A DNA stretch of 64,000 bases from Lysobacter lycopersici (GTDB lineage Bacteria; Pseudomonadota; Gammaproteobacteria; Xanthomonadales; Xanthomonadaceae): assembly GCF_007556775.1 (NCBI RefSeq), contig NZ_CP041742.1, positions 1,812,001 through 1,876,000 on the forward strand, read 5' to 3'. Position numbers and translations under genes: made by a program. Numbering within the stretch: position 1 is the first letter of the stretch; the number at the start of each line of letters is the position of its first letter. Below are positions 33,071 through 41,393 of this stretch, piece after piece. Below the pieces are notes generated by a model. It ran no database searches and was not told where the DNA came from. It worked only from the letters and a program-made list of their open reading frames with translations.

Positions 33071-33598
33071 GTGCATTTCGTGAAAAGCGGCCTCGCCGCC
33101 TTCTCGCTTGCCGCCGGATTGGCCGCGGCGCCCGCGGCGACCGCCGTCACCCAGGACAAGGTCTATGAGTTCTCCGCCGCCGACGCCTGCCAGCTGAGCG
33201 TCCCCACCACGGACACCAAGGTACGGCCGCGCGCCAACGGCTACCGCAACGAAGGCACCAGCAACCAGTTCGTGATCTGCGGCATGGGCGGTTACGAAAA
33301 AGGCACGGTGTTGTACATGGCGCTGCTGTACACCTCGATGGACGGGGCGCAACACGACATGTCGTGCACCGGCGTCACCGGCCTGACCGGTTCCGAAAGC
33401 GGCCCGCTTTACTCGACCAAGACCGTTTCCGTCGCGGCGTCCGGATATTCCTTCGCAACCTGGGGCGCCGAGGATTTCGGTGCCGACGAAGGCGCGCCGA
33501 TCGACTCCGGCATGAACCTGTCGGTGACCTGCACCTTGCCGCCGAACGTGGCGCTGCAGGGATTCGAATCCGAACAGCTGATCGACGTCGGCAACTGA
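33071..33598 (+). CDS. Array paralog 3 (type B): exported four-cysteine protein
   Basis: 175 residues starting at GTG 33071, which has GGAGG (33060-33064) 6 bp upstream; no in-frame ATG exists before the signal peptide. Signal peptide ends around PAATA (residue 25). Cysteines at 40, 70, 99 and 154. Type B hallmarks: YEFSAADACQLSVP, ANGYRNEGTSNQFVIC, and the ending PPNVALQGFES. The central coding segment is almost identical in DNA to paralog 4 (86 bp without a difference), showing recent duplication or conversion. Confidence 0.8.
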   Translation: MHFVKSGLAAFSLAAGLAAAPAATAVTQDKVYEFSAADACQLSVPTTDTKVRPRANGYRNEGTSNQFVICGMGGYEKGTVLYMALLYTSMDGAQHDMSCTGVTGLTGSESGPLYSTKTVSVAASGYSFATWGAEDFGADEGAPIDSGMNLSVTCTLPPNVALQGFESEQLIDVGN

Positions 33599-33610
33599 GG
33601 AAGCGTGCAT

Positions 33611-34135
33611 ATGCCTTCGAACGTTTGTGTTTCCATGCTTGCCTGCGCGCTCGTTGCGGGCTCCCTGGCCCTGCCTGCGCGCGCAGCGACCCAGGCCAAG
33701 ACCTATGAATTCCCCGCCGCCGATGCCTGCCAGCTGAGCGTCCCCACCACGGATACCAAGGTACGGCCGCGCGCCAACGGCTACCGCAACGAAGGCACCA
33801 GCAACCAGTTCGTGATCTGCGGCATGGGCGGTTACGAAAACGACACCGTGATGTCGACGACCCTGCTCGCGACATCGGTGGACGGCCAGGCACACAGCAT
33901 GACCTGCACCGGCGTCACCGGCCTGGCGGGTTTCGATGGCCCGTACTACTCCGCGAAGACCGTGACCGTGCCGTCGTCGGGCGTCGGCACGCAGTCGTGG
34001 GCGGCCGCGGATTTCGGCGGCACCGAAGGCGAGGTGATCGCGGGCGGGCTGAACCTCTCCGTGACTTGCACGCTGCCGCCGAACGTGGCGCTGCAGGGAT
34101 TCGAATCGCAGGGAATCATCGACGTCGGCAATTGA
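33611..34135 (+). CDS. Array paralog 4 (type B): exported four-cysteine protein
   Basis: 174 residues from ATG 33611 (GAGGA at 33597-33601, 9 bp spacing; a GTG at 33605 is too close). Signal peptide ends LPARA (residue 25). Cysteines at 40, 70, 99 and 153. It starts 12 bp after paralog 3 and is probably co-transcribed with it. Same core as paralog 3, but the stretch from residue 76 to 148 differs at many positions, so the pair has diverged outside the conserved core. Confidence 0.8.
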   Translation: MPSNVCVSMLACALVAGSLALPARAATQAKTYEFPAADACQLSVPTTDTKVRPRANGYRNEGTSNQFVICGMGGYENDTVMSTTLLATSVDGQAHSMTCTGVTGLAGFDGPYYSAKTVTVPSSGVGTQSWAAADFGGTEGEVIAGGLNLSVTCTLPPNVALQGFESQGIIDVGN

Positions 34136-34161
34136 TCGTTTCGCGACGCTGGTTCCTCGAG

Positions 34162-34192
34162 CCCCGGCCCCGGCCGGGGTTTCGCTTTTTTG
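34162..34192 (+). terminator. Terminator after array paralog 4
   Basis: CCCCGG (34162-34167) pairs with CCGGGG (34174-34179), followed by TTTCGCTTTTTTG. The same unit, with a similar leader after it, recurs after paralog 5. Confidence 0.7.
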
Positions 34193-34270
34193 CCCGGGCA
34201 TGTCCGCTTGCGGGGCGGTTTTACGCATGGGAGATGACGGCCGATCCGCGTCGCTTCCACGGGAATCCTC

Positions 34271-34786
34271 ATGCGCACCCTCCTGCTCGCCGCCGCCCCC
34301 GTCTTCCTGCTGGGCGGAATGTTGGCCACGACGCCTTCCCATGCCGCCACCATCTCCAAGGTCGCCAACCGCAATCCCGCGGGTGCCTGCATGCTGAGCA
34401 TCCCGACCACCGATACCGGCGTCCGGCCCAAGGCCTCCGGCTTTCGAAACGAAGGCACGGTCAACAATTTCGTGATCTGCAACTTCGACGTCGATACCGA
34501 CATCGCAGGGTTCACCAAGCTCGTCGTGAATTTCGTTTCCTTCGATGGTGCCGCGCATGCGTTCGATTGCACTGGCATGGATCGCTATGCCGGCACGGCT
34601 ACTGGCGACTATGCGACGAAGTCCGTTTCCATCACCGCCGGCGGCACAGCTTACATTTCCTTCTTGCCAAGCGACTTCCCGTCCACGGGCCTGGTCGGAT
34701 GGAACGCATCCGTCACCTGCACGCTCCCGCCAGGCGTCTCCATCATTACCGTGGCCGGATACCACGACGACAATGTCGGCGCTTGA
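34271..34786 (+). CDS. Array paralog 5 (type A): exported four-cysteine protein
   Basis: 171 residues, signal peptide ending TPSHA (residue 25). Cysteines at 40, 70, 100 and 150. Core: CMLSIPTTDTGVRPKASGF, RNEGTVNNFVIC, ASVTCTLPPGVSI. Acidic end YHDDNVGA as in paralog 2. The 75-bp leader before ATG 34271 is clearly similar to that of paralog 6, so both gene and promoter region were copied. Own terminator follows. Confidence 0.8.
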   Translation: MRTLLLAAAPVFLLGGMLATTPSHAATISKVANRNPAGACMLSIPTTDTGVRPKASGFRNEGTVNNFVICNFDVDTDIAGFTKLVVNFVSFDGAAHAFDCTGMDRYAGTATGDYATKSVSITAGGTAYISFLPSDFPSTGLVGWNASVTCTLPPGVSIITVAGYHDDNVGA

Positions 34787-34805
34787 ATGCGTCGTGTTCC
34801 TGCGC

Positions 34806-34838
34806 GAACCCCGGCCCGGCTGGGGTTCCGCTTTTTTT
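34806..34838 (+). terminator. Terminator after array paralog 5
   Basis: GAACCCC (34806-34812) pairs with GGGGTTC (34822-34828), then CGCTTTTTTT. Starts 19 bp after the stop of paralog 5. Confidence 0.75.
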
Positions 34839-34916
34839 GCGCGGCGATGTCCGCTTCAGGGGTGGTTTTTCGCATAAGGGTTGACGACCGATCCGCGTCG
34901 TTTCAGGGGATTCCGC

Positions 34917-35573
34917 ATGCGCGCCATTCCGATCGCCATCGCCTCCACCTTGCTGGGGGCCACCCTCGCGCCAATCCCCGCCATCGCCGGCTCCGTGCTC
35001 AAGACCCTGACCCAGGACGCGGGCAATGCCTGCTCGCTCAGCATCCCGACCACCGACACAGGCGTGCGGCCCAAGGCCACCGGCTTCCGCAACGAAGGCA
35101 CCGCCAACGCCTTCGTCATCTGCAGCGCGGACGTCGCGAACGCCGATGGTTTCGGTGGCGATACGACCTACATCGGGCTGAGCCTCGCCTCGTTCGATGG
35201 CAATGCGCATACCACCAACTGCACGGCCGTGGCCCGCTATCCGGACACCTTGTCCAACATCCAGTACGTCACCCTTCCCGCGCTGAACACCGCCGCAACC
35301 GGCGTTGCCACGAGTCTGACCACGAACGGCGCCCCACCCAGTTATTACGACCACCAACGCGGCGTGCTGTCGGTGACCTGCGTCCTGCCGCCAGGGGTTT
35401 CGATCCTGGCCGTACAGCGTGGCTACAAAGACATCGACAGCAACGACGGCAGCATGCCGCATTCGCTCCCGCAGTGCGGGGATGGCCTCGACGACGACAA
35501 CGACGGGCTCTCCGATTACCCGGCGGATCCGGAATGCCAGTCGGATTACGACAACGACGAATCCATTCTCTGA
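34917..35573 (+). CDS. Array paralog 6 (type A) with acidic two-cysteine C-terminal extension
   Basis: 218 residues from ATG 34917 (AGGGGA 7 bp upstream). Signal peptide ends PAIAG. Core cysteines at 39, 69, 102 and 155. After the core, where other paralogs end, it continues with a 40-residue extension containing CGDGLDDDNDGLSDYP and DPEC (Cys187, Cys207). That extension matches the calcium-binding-like Asp-rich motif seen at the end of many secreted bacterial proteins. Only this copy has it, so a module was gained here or lost from the others. Confidence 0.8.
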   Translation: MRAIPIAIASTLLGATLAPIPAIAGSVLKTLTQDAGNACSLSIPTTDTGVRPKATGFRNEGTANAFVICSADVANADGFGGDTTYIGLSLASFDGNAHTTNCTAVARYPDTLSNIQYVTLPALNTAATGVATSLTTNGAPPSYYDHQRGVLSVTCVLPPGVSILAVQRGYKDIDSNDGSMPHSLPQCGDGLDDDNDGLSDYPADPECQSDYDNDESIL

Positions 35574-35715
35574 TGCGGGTAGGCCCCGCTTCTTCGCTTA
35601 AACCCCGCTTCGGTCGGGGACCTCGTTCGCAACGCCGGTCATGGCCGTTCTCGCCCGCCGCCACCGTTATGAAAGGAAGGCGCCTGTTGGCGACCATTAC
35701 TCCGGAGAACCCGAC

Positions 35716-36261
35716 ATGCCCTCGATCCATCGCATCGCCCTGGCCACGACCCTGATCCTCGGTTGCGTCTACGCCTCCCCGGCGCCCGCCGCATACAACC
35801 GGTATCTGGAATTCAACGGCGCCTCCTCGTGCCAGCTGAGCATTCCGACCACCGATACCATGGTCCGCCCGCGCGCGAACGGTTATCGCAACGAGGGCTC
35901 CGGCAACCAGTTCGTGATCTGCGGCCTGAGCGGATACGAGGCCACCGACGGCAAGACCGGATCCGCGACCGTGCTTTATGCCGCCATGTTTGCCACGTCC
36001 ACGGACGGCCAGACGCATCAAATGACCTGTACCGGCGTCGGCGGACTGACCGGATACAGCAGCGTACTGTACTCATCCAAGACGCAGACCGTGCCCGCGG
36101 CGGGCTATGCCCTGTTCAAATGGGAAGCGTCCGACTTCGGGGGCACCGCCGGGGCGCCGATCCCGTACAGCACCGCATTGAATCTGTCGGTGACGTGCAC
36201 GCTGCCTTCGCACGTCGCCGTGCAGTCGATCGAAGCGAAGCTTCAGTTCACCGATTCCTGA
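35716..36261 (+). CDS. Array paralog 7 (type B): exported four-cysteine protein
   Basis: 181 residues from ATG 35716 (CGGAGA, 7-8 bp upstream). Signal peptide ends SPAPA (residue 25). Cysteines at 39, 69, 105 and 161. Type B features YLEFNGASSCQLSIP and ANGYRNEGSGNQFVIC, with a short insertion (ATDGKTGSAT) between the second and third cysteine. The open frame reaches back to 35641 but the sequence there is not a signal peptide. It is convergent with the radical SAM gene, 5 bp away, and closes the array. Confidence 0.8.
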   Translation: MPSIHRIALATTLILGCVYASPAPAAYNRYLEFNGASSCQLSIPTTDTMVRPRANGYRNEGSGNQFVICGLSGYEATDGKTGSATVLYAAMFATSTDGQTHQMTCTGVGGLTGYSSVLYSSKTQTVPAAGYALFKWEASDFGGTAGAPIPYSTALNLSVTCTLPSHVAVQSIEAKLQFTDS

Positions 36262-36266
36262 TCCCG

Positions 36267-37373
36267 TCAGAACAGATCCCCCTGCGGCGAATCGAGCTTC
36301 GGCGCACGGAACGCGTCTCTGCGCAGCGGCGGCAAGTCGGGGAATCCGAGGCGCTTCCTCGCCTTGGCGAAACGCATCGCGATGAGGTCGGCGAACGGGC
36401 CTTCGCCGCGCATGCGCGTACCGAAGCGGCTGTCGTAATCCTTGCCGCCCCGCATCTGCTGCACCAGCGACATCACGTGCCCGGCGCGTTCGGGCACGTG
36501 CAGTTCCAGCCATTCGCGCCACACCTGCTTGAGTTCGTGCGGCAGGCGCAGCAGCACGTAGCCCGCCGCACGCGCACCTGCTGCGTGCGCGGCCTCGAGG
36601 ATGTGTTCCAGGTGCCTGTCGGTGACCATCGGGATGATCGGCGCGACCAGTACCCCGACGGGGACGCCGGCCTCGTGCAATGCGGCAATCGTCTTGATCC
36701 GCGTGTGCGGTGCGGCCGCGCGCGGCTCCAGTTGCGAAGACAACTTGTTGTCGAGCGTGGTCACCGACAGCATCACGGAGACGAGGCCCTGCCGCGCCAT
36801 CGGCGCGAGCAGGTCGAGGTCGCGCGCGATCAGCGCGGACTTGGTGATCAGGCTGACCGGATGCCGCGCCTCGGCCAGCGCTTCCAGGCATTCCCGCGTG
36901 ATCCGTCGTTCGCGTTCGATCGGCTGGTAGCCGTCGGTGTTGATGCCGAGCGCGATCGGATGCGGCACGTAGCCGGGTTTCGCCAGTTCCTTGCGGAGGA
37001 GTTCGGCCGCGTTCGTTTTCGCGAACAGCCGGGTTTCGAAATCGAGGCCGGGCGACAGGTCGAGGTAAGCGTGCGACGGCCGCGCGAAGCAGTACACGCA
37101 GCCGTGCTCGCAGCCGCGATACGGATTCACCGATTGCGAAAACCCGATGTCCGGCGACTGGTTGCGGCTGATGATGCTGCGCGCGCGCTCCTCGGTGACG
37201 CGGGTTTCCGGGCGCGGATCGGGCGTGAAGTCGTCTTCGGCGTAGAGCGTATCCCAACCGTCGTCCTCGCCTTCGACTTGCCGTTTTTCGTAGCGGCCCG
37301 GCACCCACGATGCGGCACCACGACCCTTGATCGCGTTCGCCTGCGGCCGTGCGGTCTTGCGTTCGAGCGGCAT
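36267..37373 (-). CDS. PA0069-type radical SAM protein
   Basis: 368 residues. The iron-sulphur cluster motif is Cys88, Cys92 and Cys95 in RGCEHGCVYC. SVNPYRG before it, LITKSALIARD and PIIPMVTDRHLE later match the PA0069/SplB-like subgroup of radical SAM proteins, whose substrate is unknown. The N-terminal 60 residues form the typical charged extension of the family. Start ATG 37373; cls begins divergently 53 bp away. Confidence 0.88.
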   Translation of the reverse strand: MPLERKTARPQANAIKGRGAASWVPGRYEKRQVEGEDDGWDTLYAEDDFTPDPRPETRVTEERARSIISRNQSPDIGFSQSVNPYRGCEHGCVYCFARPSHAYLDLSPGLDFETRLFAKTNAAELLRKELAKPGYVPHPIALGINTDGYQPIERERRITRECLEALAEARHPVSLITKSALIARDLDLLAPMARQGLVSVMLSVTTLDNKLSSQLEPRAAAPHTRIKTIAALHEAGVPVGVLVAPIIPMVTDRHLEHILEAAHAAGARAAGYVLLRLPHELKQVWREWLELHVPERAGHVMSLVQQMRGGKDYDSRFGTRMRGEGPFADLIAMRFAKARKRLGFPDLPPLRRDAFRAPKLDSPQGDLF

Positions 37374-37426
37374 GCGGCTAGCCTACGAGGCAGGCGTCGC
37401 AGACCGCGCGACGACGGAACCCGCCG

Positions 37427-38872
37427 ATGCTCGCCGCGTTGCACGAAACCTGGCATGCGTTCTGGGCCGTGCCGCACATCCGCGCCTGGCTCGCCGCCGG
37501 CTGGGCGATCTACCTGTTCGGACTCGGCCTGTGGATCGTGTTGCAGAAGCGCGAACCGGTGGCGACGATCAGCTGGCTGTTCAGCCTCGCCGCCCTGCCC
37601 TACCTCGGCTTCCTCGTGTACCTGGTCTTCGGTCCGCAGAAACTGAAGCGGCACCGACTGCGTCGTTCGCGCAACCGCGTCGATTTGCCGCACGCGCAGG
37701 AACACGCAATGGATGAAGCCAGCGTGGAACTCGCCCGGCTCGGCCACGCGACCTCGCACCTGCCACCCTCGACCGCGACCACCGTGCGCCTGTTGCAGGA
37801 CGGCAGCGCCACGTATCCCGCCTTGCTGGAAGACATCCGCAACGCCCGCGACCACATCCACCTCGAGTACTACATCTATTCGCCCGACCGCACCGGCACG
37901 ATGGTGCGCGACGCGCTCGCGGAACGCGCCCGCGCCGGGGTGAAGGTGCGGTTGCTGCTGGATGCGCTCGGCTCGTCGAAGGCGAAGCGCCGCTTCTTCC
38001 AGCCGCTGCTCGATGCCGGCGGCGAACTCGCGTGGTTCCATCCGGCGCGCTTCGGCCGCATCTGGACGCGCACCTGGATCAACATGCGCACGCACCGCAA
38101 GATCGTGGTGATCGACGGCGCCATCGGCTACACCGGCGGCATCAACGTCACCGACGAGGAAAACGACGCGTTGCGCGCGGACGCCTACCGCGACCTGCAC
38201 ATGCGCATCACCGGCGACGTCGTGCGGGCGCTGCAGCTGACCTTCGTCGAGGACTGGGCCTACGCGACGCACAGCCGCGACTTCATTTCATCGGTGGCGC
38301 GCGCAATGCCGCCGGCGTCGCCGGGCGCGATCGACGCGCAGGTCCTGGTCTCCGGGCCGGATTCCTCGTGGGAAGCGATCCATCGCATGTACGTGTCCGC
38401 GATCCATGCCGCCAACCGGCGGGTGTGGCTGACCACGCCGTACTTCGTGCCGGGCGAGGCGGCGATGATGGCGCTGACCTCGGCTGCGCTGGGCGGACTC
38501 GACGTGCGGGTGATGGTGCCGAAGATGAGCGACAGCCGTTCGGTGACCTACGCCGCGCGTTCCTACTTCGACGAACTGCTAGCGGCAAACGTGAAGGTGT
38601 ACGAATACGGGCCGCGCATGCTGCACAGCAAGGCGCTGCTGGTCGACGACGATTTCGCCATGATCGGCAGCGCCAACTTCGACCATCGCAGCTTCAGCCT
38701 GAACTTCGAGGTGCAGACGCTGTTCCGCGACCGCGGCGTCGCCGCCGAGCTGGAGCGCCTGGTCGAGGCCGAATTCGCACATGCCCCGCGCGTGCGCGCC
38801 GACCGCGCGCGGCCCCTGCTTGCTGCGCGCCTTCCCGAGGCGCTGGCACGGCTCGCTTCGCCCCTGTTGTAG
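37427..38872 (+). CDS. cls: Cardiolipin synthase
   Basis: 481 residues, the usual length. Two N-terminal membrane helices (residues 13-60) are followed by two phospholipase D half-sites: [12 protein letters not shown] with HxKxxxxD, and [20 protein letters not shown] with the second HxKxxxxD. It joins two phosphatidylglycerol molecules to make cardiolipin at the inner membrane. ATG 37427 begins the first helix. Confidence 0.95.
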   Translation: MLAALHETWHAFWAVPHIRAWLAAGWAIYLFGLGLWIVLQKREPVATISWLFSLAALPYLGFLVYLVFGPQKLKRHRLRRSRNRVDLPHAQEHAMDEASVELARLGHATSHLPPSTATTVRLLQDGSATYPALLEDIRNARDHIHLEYYIYSPDRTGTMVRDALAERARAGVKVRLLLDALGSSKAKRRFFQPLLDAGGELAWFHPARFGRIWTRTWINMRTHRKIVVIDGAIGYTGGINVTDEENDALRADAYRDLHMRITGDVVRALQLTFVEDWAYATHSRDFISSVARAMPPASPGAIDAQVLVSGPDSSWEAIHRMYVSAIHAANRRVWLTTPYFVPGEAAMMALTSAALGGLDVRVMVPKMSDSRSVTYAARSYFDELLAANVKVYEYGPRMLHSKALLVDDDFAMIGSANFDHRSFSLNFEVQTLFRDRGVAAELERLVEAEFAHAPRVRADRARPLLAARLPEALARLASPLL

Positions 38873-38921
38873 CCCACGGCAAGCTAGACTGGCTGCCTGT
38901 CGCAAGCTCTGGAGGATGGCC

Positions 38922-39200
38922 ATGCCGTGGGTGTATCTGCTGCTCGCGCTCGCCGCGCTGGCACTGGCGCTGGTAAGCAAATCCACCGTCCTGACGGTGC
39001 TGGCCCTGCTGGCGGCGCTCGCGCTGTTGCTGTTCTGGGTGCTGGGTCTGCTCGCCCGACGGGTCGAGGCCGGTAGCCGAGATGCCTCGATGATCGTCGA
39101 CCCGATGGAACTCCGGCGCCTGCGCGAACAGGCCGAAGCGCGCCGCCTGGCCCAGGCGGCCGGCCGCGACGCATCGTCGTCCACGTCCTCCGCGGAATAA
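38922..39200 (+). CDS. Small membrane protein, unknown function
   Basis: 92 residues from ATG 38922, chosen because GGAGG at 38911-38915 lies 6 bp upstream; ATG 38916 is too close. Two hydrophobic helices ([16 protein letters not shown] and [18 protein letters not shown]) and a charged, Arg/Glu/Ala-rich C-terminal helix ending in Ser/Thr residues. It sits between cls and pdxJ, 19 bp before pdxJ. Confidence 0.65.
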   Translation: MPWVYLLLALAALALALVSKSTVLTVLALLAALALLLFWVLGLLARRVEAGSRDASMIVDPMELRRLREQAEARRLAQAAGRDASSSTSSAE

Positions 39201-39219
39201 GCGCGGGCGGAACCGCCCG

Positions 39220-39969
39220 ATGACCCTCCTCAGCGTCAACGTCAACAAGATCGCGGTGCTGCGCAATTCGCGCGGAGGCGATGCCCCCGACGTGGTGCGC
39301 GCGGCACGCGCCTGCCTCGATGCCGGCGCGCACGGCATCACCGTGCATCCGCGCCCGGACGCACGCCATGTCCGACACGAAGACGTACTGGCGCTGTCCG
39401 CGTTGTGTCGCGAACGTGGCGTCGAATTCAACCTCGAAGGCAATCCGTTCGCGCCGCCGCGACCGGGCTATCCCGGATTCCTCGCGCTGTGCGGGCAGGC
39501 GCGCCCCGCCCAGGCGACGCTGGTACCCGATGGCGATGCGCAGCTCACCTCGGACCACGGCTTCGATTTCGAACGCGATGGCGAGGCCCTTCGCCCGCTG
39601 GTCGCATCACTGCACGATCTCGGTTGCCGGGTCAGCCTGTTCGCCGACGCCGGTTGCGATGTCGCCGCTGGCGCAGGAACCGGAACTGATCGCATCGAGC
39701 TCTATACCGGGCCGTTCGCCCAAGCCTTCGCCGCGGAAAGTGCACAGGCAGCACTTGCGGCCTGCGCCGAGACCTCGCGGCTCGCGCAGGCTGCAGGGCT
39801 GGGCGTGAACGCCGGCCACGACCTCAGCCAAGCCAACCTTGGCGCCTTCCTCGCGGCGGTACCGGGCGTGGCCGAAGTGTCGATCGGCCATGCCTTGATC
39901 GATGAAGCGCTGTACGCCGGGCTGGACGCAACCGTGCGCGCCTACCTGCGGATCCTCTCGGGCGCCTAG
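39220..39969 (+). CDS. pdxJ: Pyridoxine 5'-phosphate synthase
   Basis: 249 residues. Last step of de novo vitamin B6 synthesis, joining 1-deoxyxylulose-5-phosphate with 3-amino-2-oxopropyl phosphate. Signatures: [29 protein letters not shown] with the catalytic histidine, FNLEGNP and [10 protein letters not shown] with the second catalytic histidine. In Xanthomonas pdxJ also sits next to the exb genes, which matches this window. Confidence 0.95.
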   Translation: MTLLSVNVNKIAVLRNSRGGDAPDVVRAARACLDAGAHGITVHPRPDARHVRHEDVLALSALCRERGVEFNLEGNPFAPPRPGYPGFLALCGQARPAQATLVPDGDAQLTSDHGFDFERDGEALRPLVASLHDLGCRVSLFADAGCDVAAGAGTGTDRIELYTGPFAQAFAAESAQAALAACAETSRLAQAAGLGVNAGHDLSQANLGAFLAAVPGVAEVSIGHALIDEALYAGLDATVRAYLRILSGA

Positions 39970-39971
39970 GC

Positions 39972-40364
39972 TCAGCGCGGCGTGGCGATGCCCTGGATGC
40001 CGGCTTCGCGCGCGGCGGACAGCGCGGACACGAAGCCTTGGTAGTCGCCGTCGTCGTCGCTGCGCAGCACCAATTGCAGGCCGGGATCGCGTTCTGTGGC
40101 GGCGCGTAAGGCGGCGACCAGCGCGCTTCGTTCGATTGCTGCGTTGTCCAGCCAGTAGCCGCCCGCCGCGTCGACGCGCAGCTGCAGTTGCAACGCGGGT
40201 TTTGGCGCCTTGTCGACGGATTGCGGCAATCGGACATCGATACTGCGCGCCAGCACCGGGGCGGTGACCATGAAGATCACGAGCAACACCAGCAGCACGT
40301 CGACCAGCGGGGTGATGTTGATCGCGGCCACCGGCAGGGCCGCGTCGCGGTTCGCAAAGGCCAT
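39972..40364 (-). CDS. ExbD/TolR-family protein, third copy
   Basis: 130 residues: one N-terminal membrane helix (DVLLVLLVIFMVTAPVLA) with the functional Asp in INITPLVDVLL, then a periplasmic domain. It is more diverged than the two ExbD proteins upstream (for example ARSIDVRLPQSVDK). It lies after the terminator-like hairpin that follows the second exbD, so it may be expressed from its own promoter. Convergent with pdxJ, 2 bp apart. Confidence 0.88.
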   Translation of the reverse strand: MAFANRDAALPVAAINITPLVDVLLVLLVIFMVTAPVLARSIDVRLPQSVDKAPKPALQLQLRVDAAGGYWLDNAAIERSALVAALRAATERDPGLQLVLRSDDDGDYQGFVSALSAAREAGIQGIATPR

Positions 40365-40440
40365 GGCGTTCCCCTTGTTGGCGGAGACTTCCGCGCTTCC
40401 GGTCTAGGCCTGCCGGCGTGGCGGCGGCGTGAAGCAAGCT

Positions 40441-40470
40441 AAAAAAGAAGCCGCCCTCGTGGGGCGGCTC
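40441..40470 (-). terminator. Terminator between second and third exbD
   Basis: On the minus strand GCCGCCC, loop CACGA, GGGCGGC, then TTCTTTTTT. It ends the tonB-exbB-exbD1-exbD2 transcript about 50 bp after the exbD2 stop. Confidence 0.8.
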
Positions 40471-40520
40471 GAAAGCGTAAAAGGCAAGCGTCGCGGCGCG
40501 CTGCAGTGCGCCGCCGACGG

Positions 40521-40934
40521 TTATTCCTTGACGAAGCCGATCTTCTGCATCTGCGCGTTGCGCGCAGTCGCCAGCACCTTGGCCAGGATGCCGTAATCGG
40601 AATCGTCGTTTGCGTTGATCTGCAACACCGGCTGGTTGGTCGGATCGCGCTCGACCTCGGCGTCCATCATGTTGCGCAATGCCGACAATGGCACCGGGCT
40701 GTCGTTCCAGAAGATCTGGTTGGCGGCATCGATGCGGAGCTTGATCGGATCCGGCGGGTTCTTCTGGATCTCCGGCGGGGTGACGGATTTCTGCGGAAGG
40801 TCGATGTCGATCGGGTAGGACATGATCGGGGCCGTCACCATGAAGATGATCAGCAGCACCAGCATCACGTCCACGAGGGGCGTGACGTTGATGTCGGCCA
40901 TCGGCCCGCCGGAGCCACCGGTACTGAATGCCAT
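40521..40934 (-). CDS. exbD: Biopolymer transport protein ExbD (second)
   Basis: 137 residues. [23 protein letters not shown] contains the membrane helix with the protonatable Asp (split as DINVTPLVD and [14 protein letters not shown]). The periplasmic part includes [16 protein letters not shown]. ExbD works with ExbB to drive TonB with the proton gradient. In Xanthomonas the tonB cluster also has two exbD genes. Only 12 bp separate it from the first exbD. Confidence 0.93.
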   Translation of the reverse strand: MAFSTGGSGGPMADINVTPLVDVMLVLLIIFMVTAPIMSYPIDIDLPQKSVTPPEIQKNPPDPIKLRIDAANQIFWNDSPVPLSALRNMMDAEVERDPTNQPVLQINANDDSDYGILAKVLATARNAQMQKIGFVKE

Positions 40935-40946
40935 TCGTGTTCTCCG

Positions 40947-41372
40947 TCAGTTCGGGCGTTCGCGGGTGGCGACGTAGCCCACCTTGCGGATGCCCTGCGC
41001 CTGGGCCATGTCGACCACTTCGCGGATGCTGCGGTACTTGGTGACCTTGTCGCCGCGCAGGTTGACCTCGGGCTGCGGGGTCTTCTGCGCTTCCACGGAC
41101 AACTGGCTTTCCAGCAGGTCCTTGGTGATCGGCGCATCGTTCCAGTACAGCGAGCCGTCGTCCTTGACGGTGACGGTCACCGGCGGCGTGGGTGGCACCG
41201 CCTCGTTCTTCTTGTCCAGGTTGGCCTGCGGCAGCTCGACCTTGATCTTGTGCGACATCAGGGGTGCCGTGATCATGAAGATGATCAGCAACACCAACAT
41301 CACGTCCACGAGGGGCGTGACATTGATCTCGGACATCGGTCCGCCGCTGTCGTTACCTGTACTGAAGGCCAT
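40947..41372 (-). CDS. exbD: Biopolymer transport protein ExbD (first)
   Basis: 141 residues. Nearly the same N-terminus as the second copy (MAFSTGNDSGGPMSEINVTP), the same Asp-bearing helix, and a periplasmic part with SLYWNDAPITKDLLE. The two copies are clearly paralogous but differ throughout the periplasmic domain, so they likely have distinct roles or form a mixed complex. It lies 21 bp after exbB. Confidence 0.93.
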   Translation of the reverse strand: MAFSTGNDSGGPMSEINVTPLVDVMLVLLIIFMITAPLMSHKIKVELPQANLDKKNEAVPPTPPVTVTVKDDGSLYWNDAPITKDLLESQLSVEAQKTPQPEVNLRGDKVTKYRSIREVVDMAQAQGIRKVGYVATRERPN

Positions 41373-41393
41373 GGTCCTGGCTCCGTTCGGGGC

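Noticed and set aside
31773-36261. The seven-gene array as a CRISPR or transposon repeat
   Set aside because: The repeats are whole genes with diverged sequence, signal peptides and ribosome sites. There are no short regular repeats with unique spacers and no transposase.
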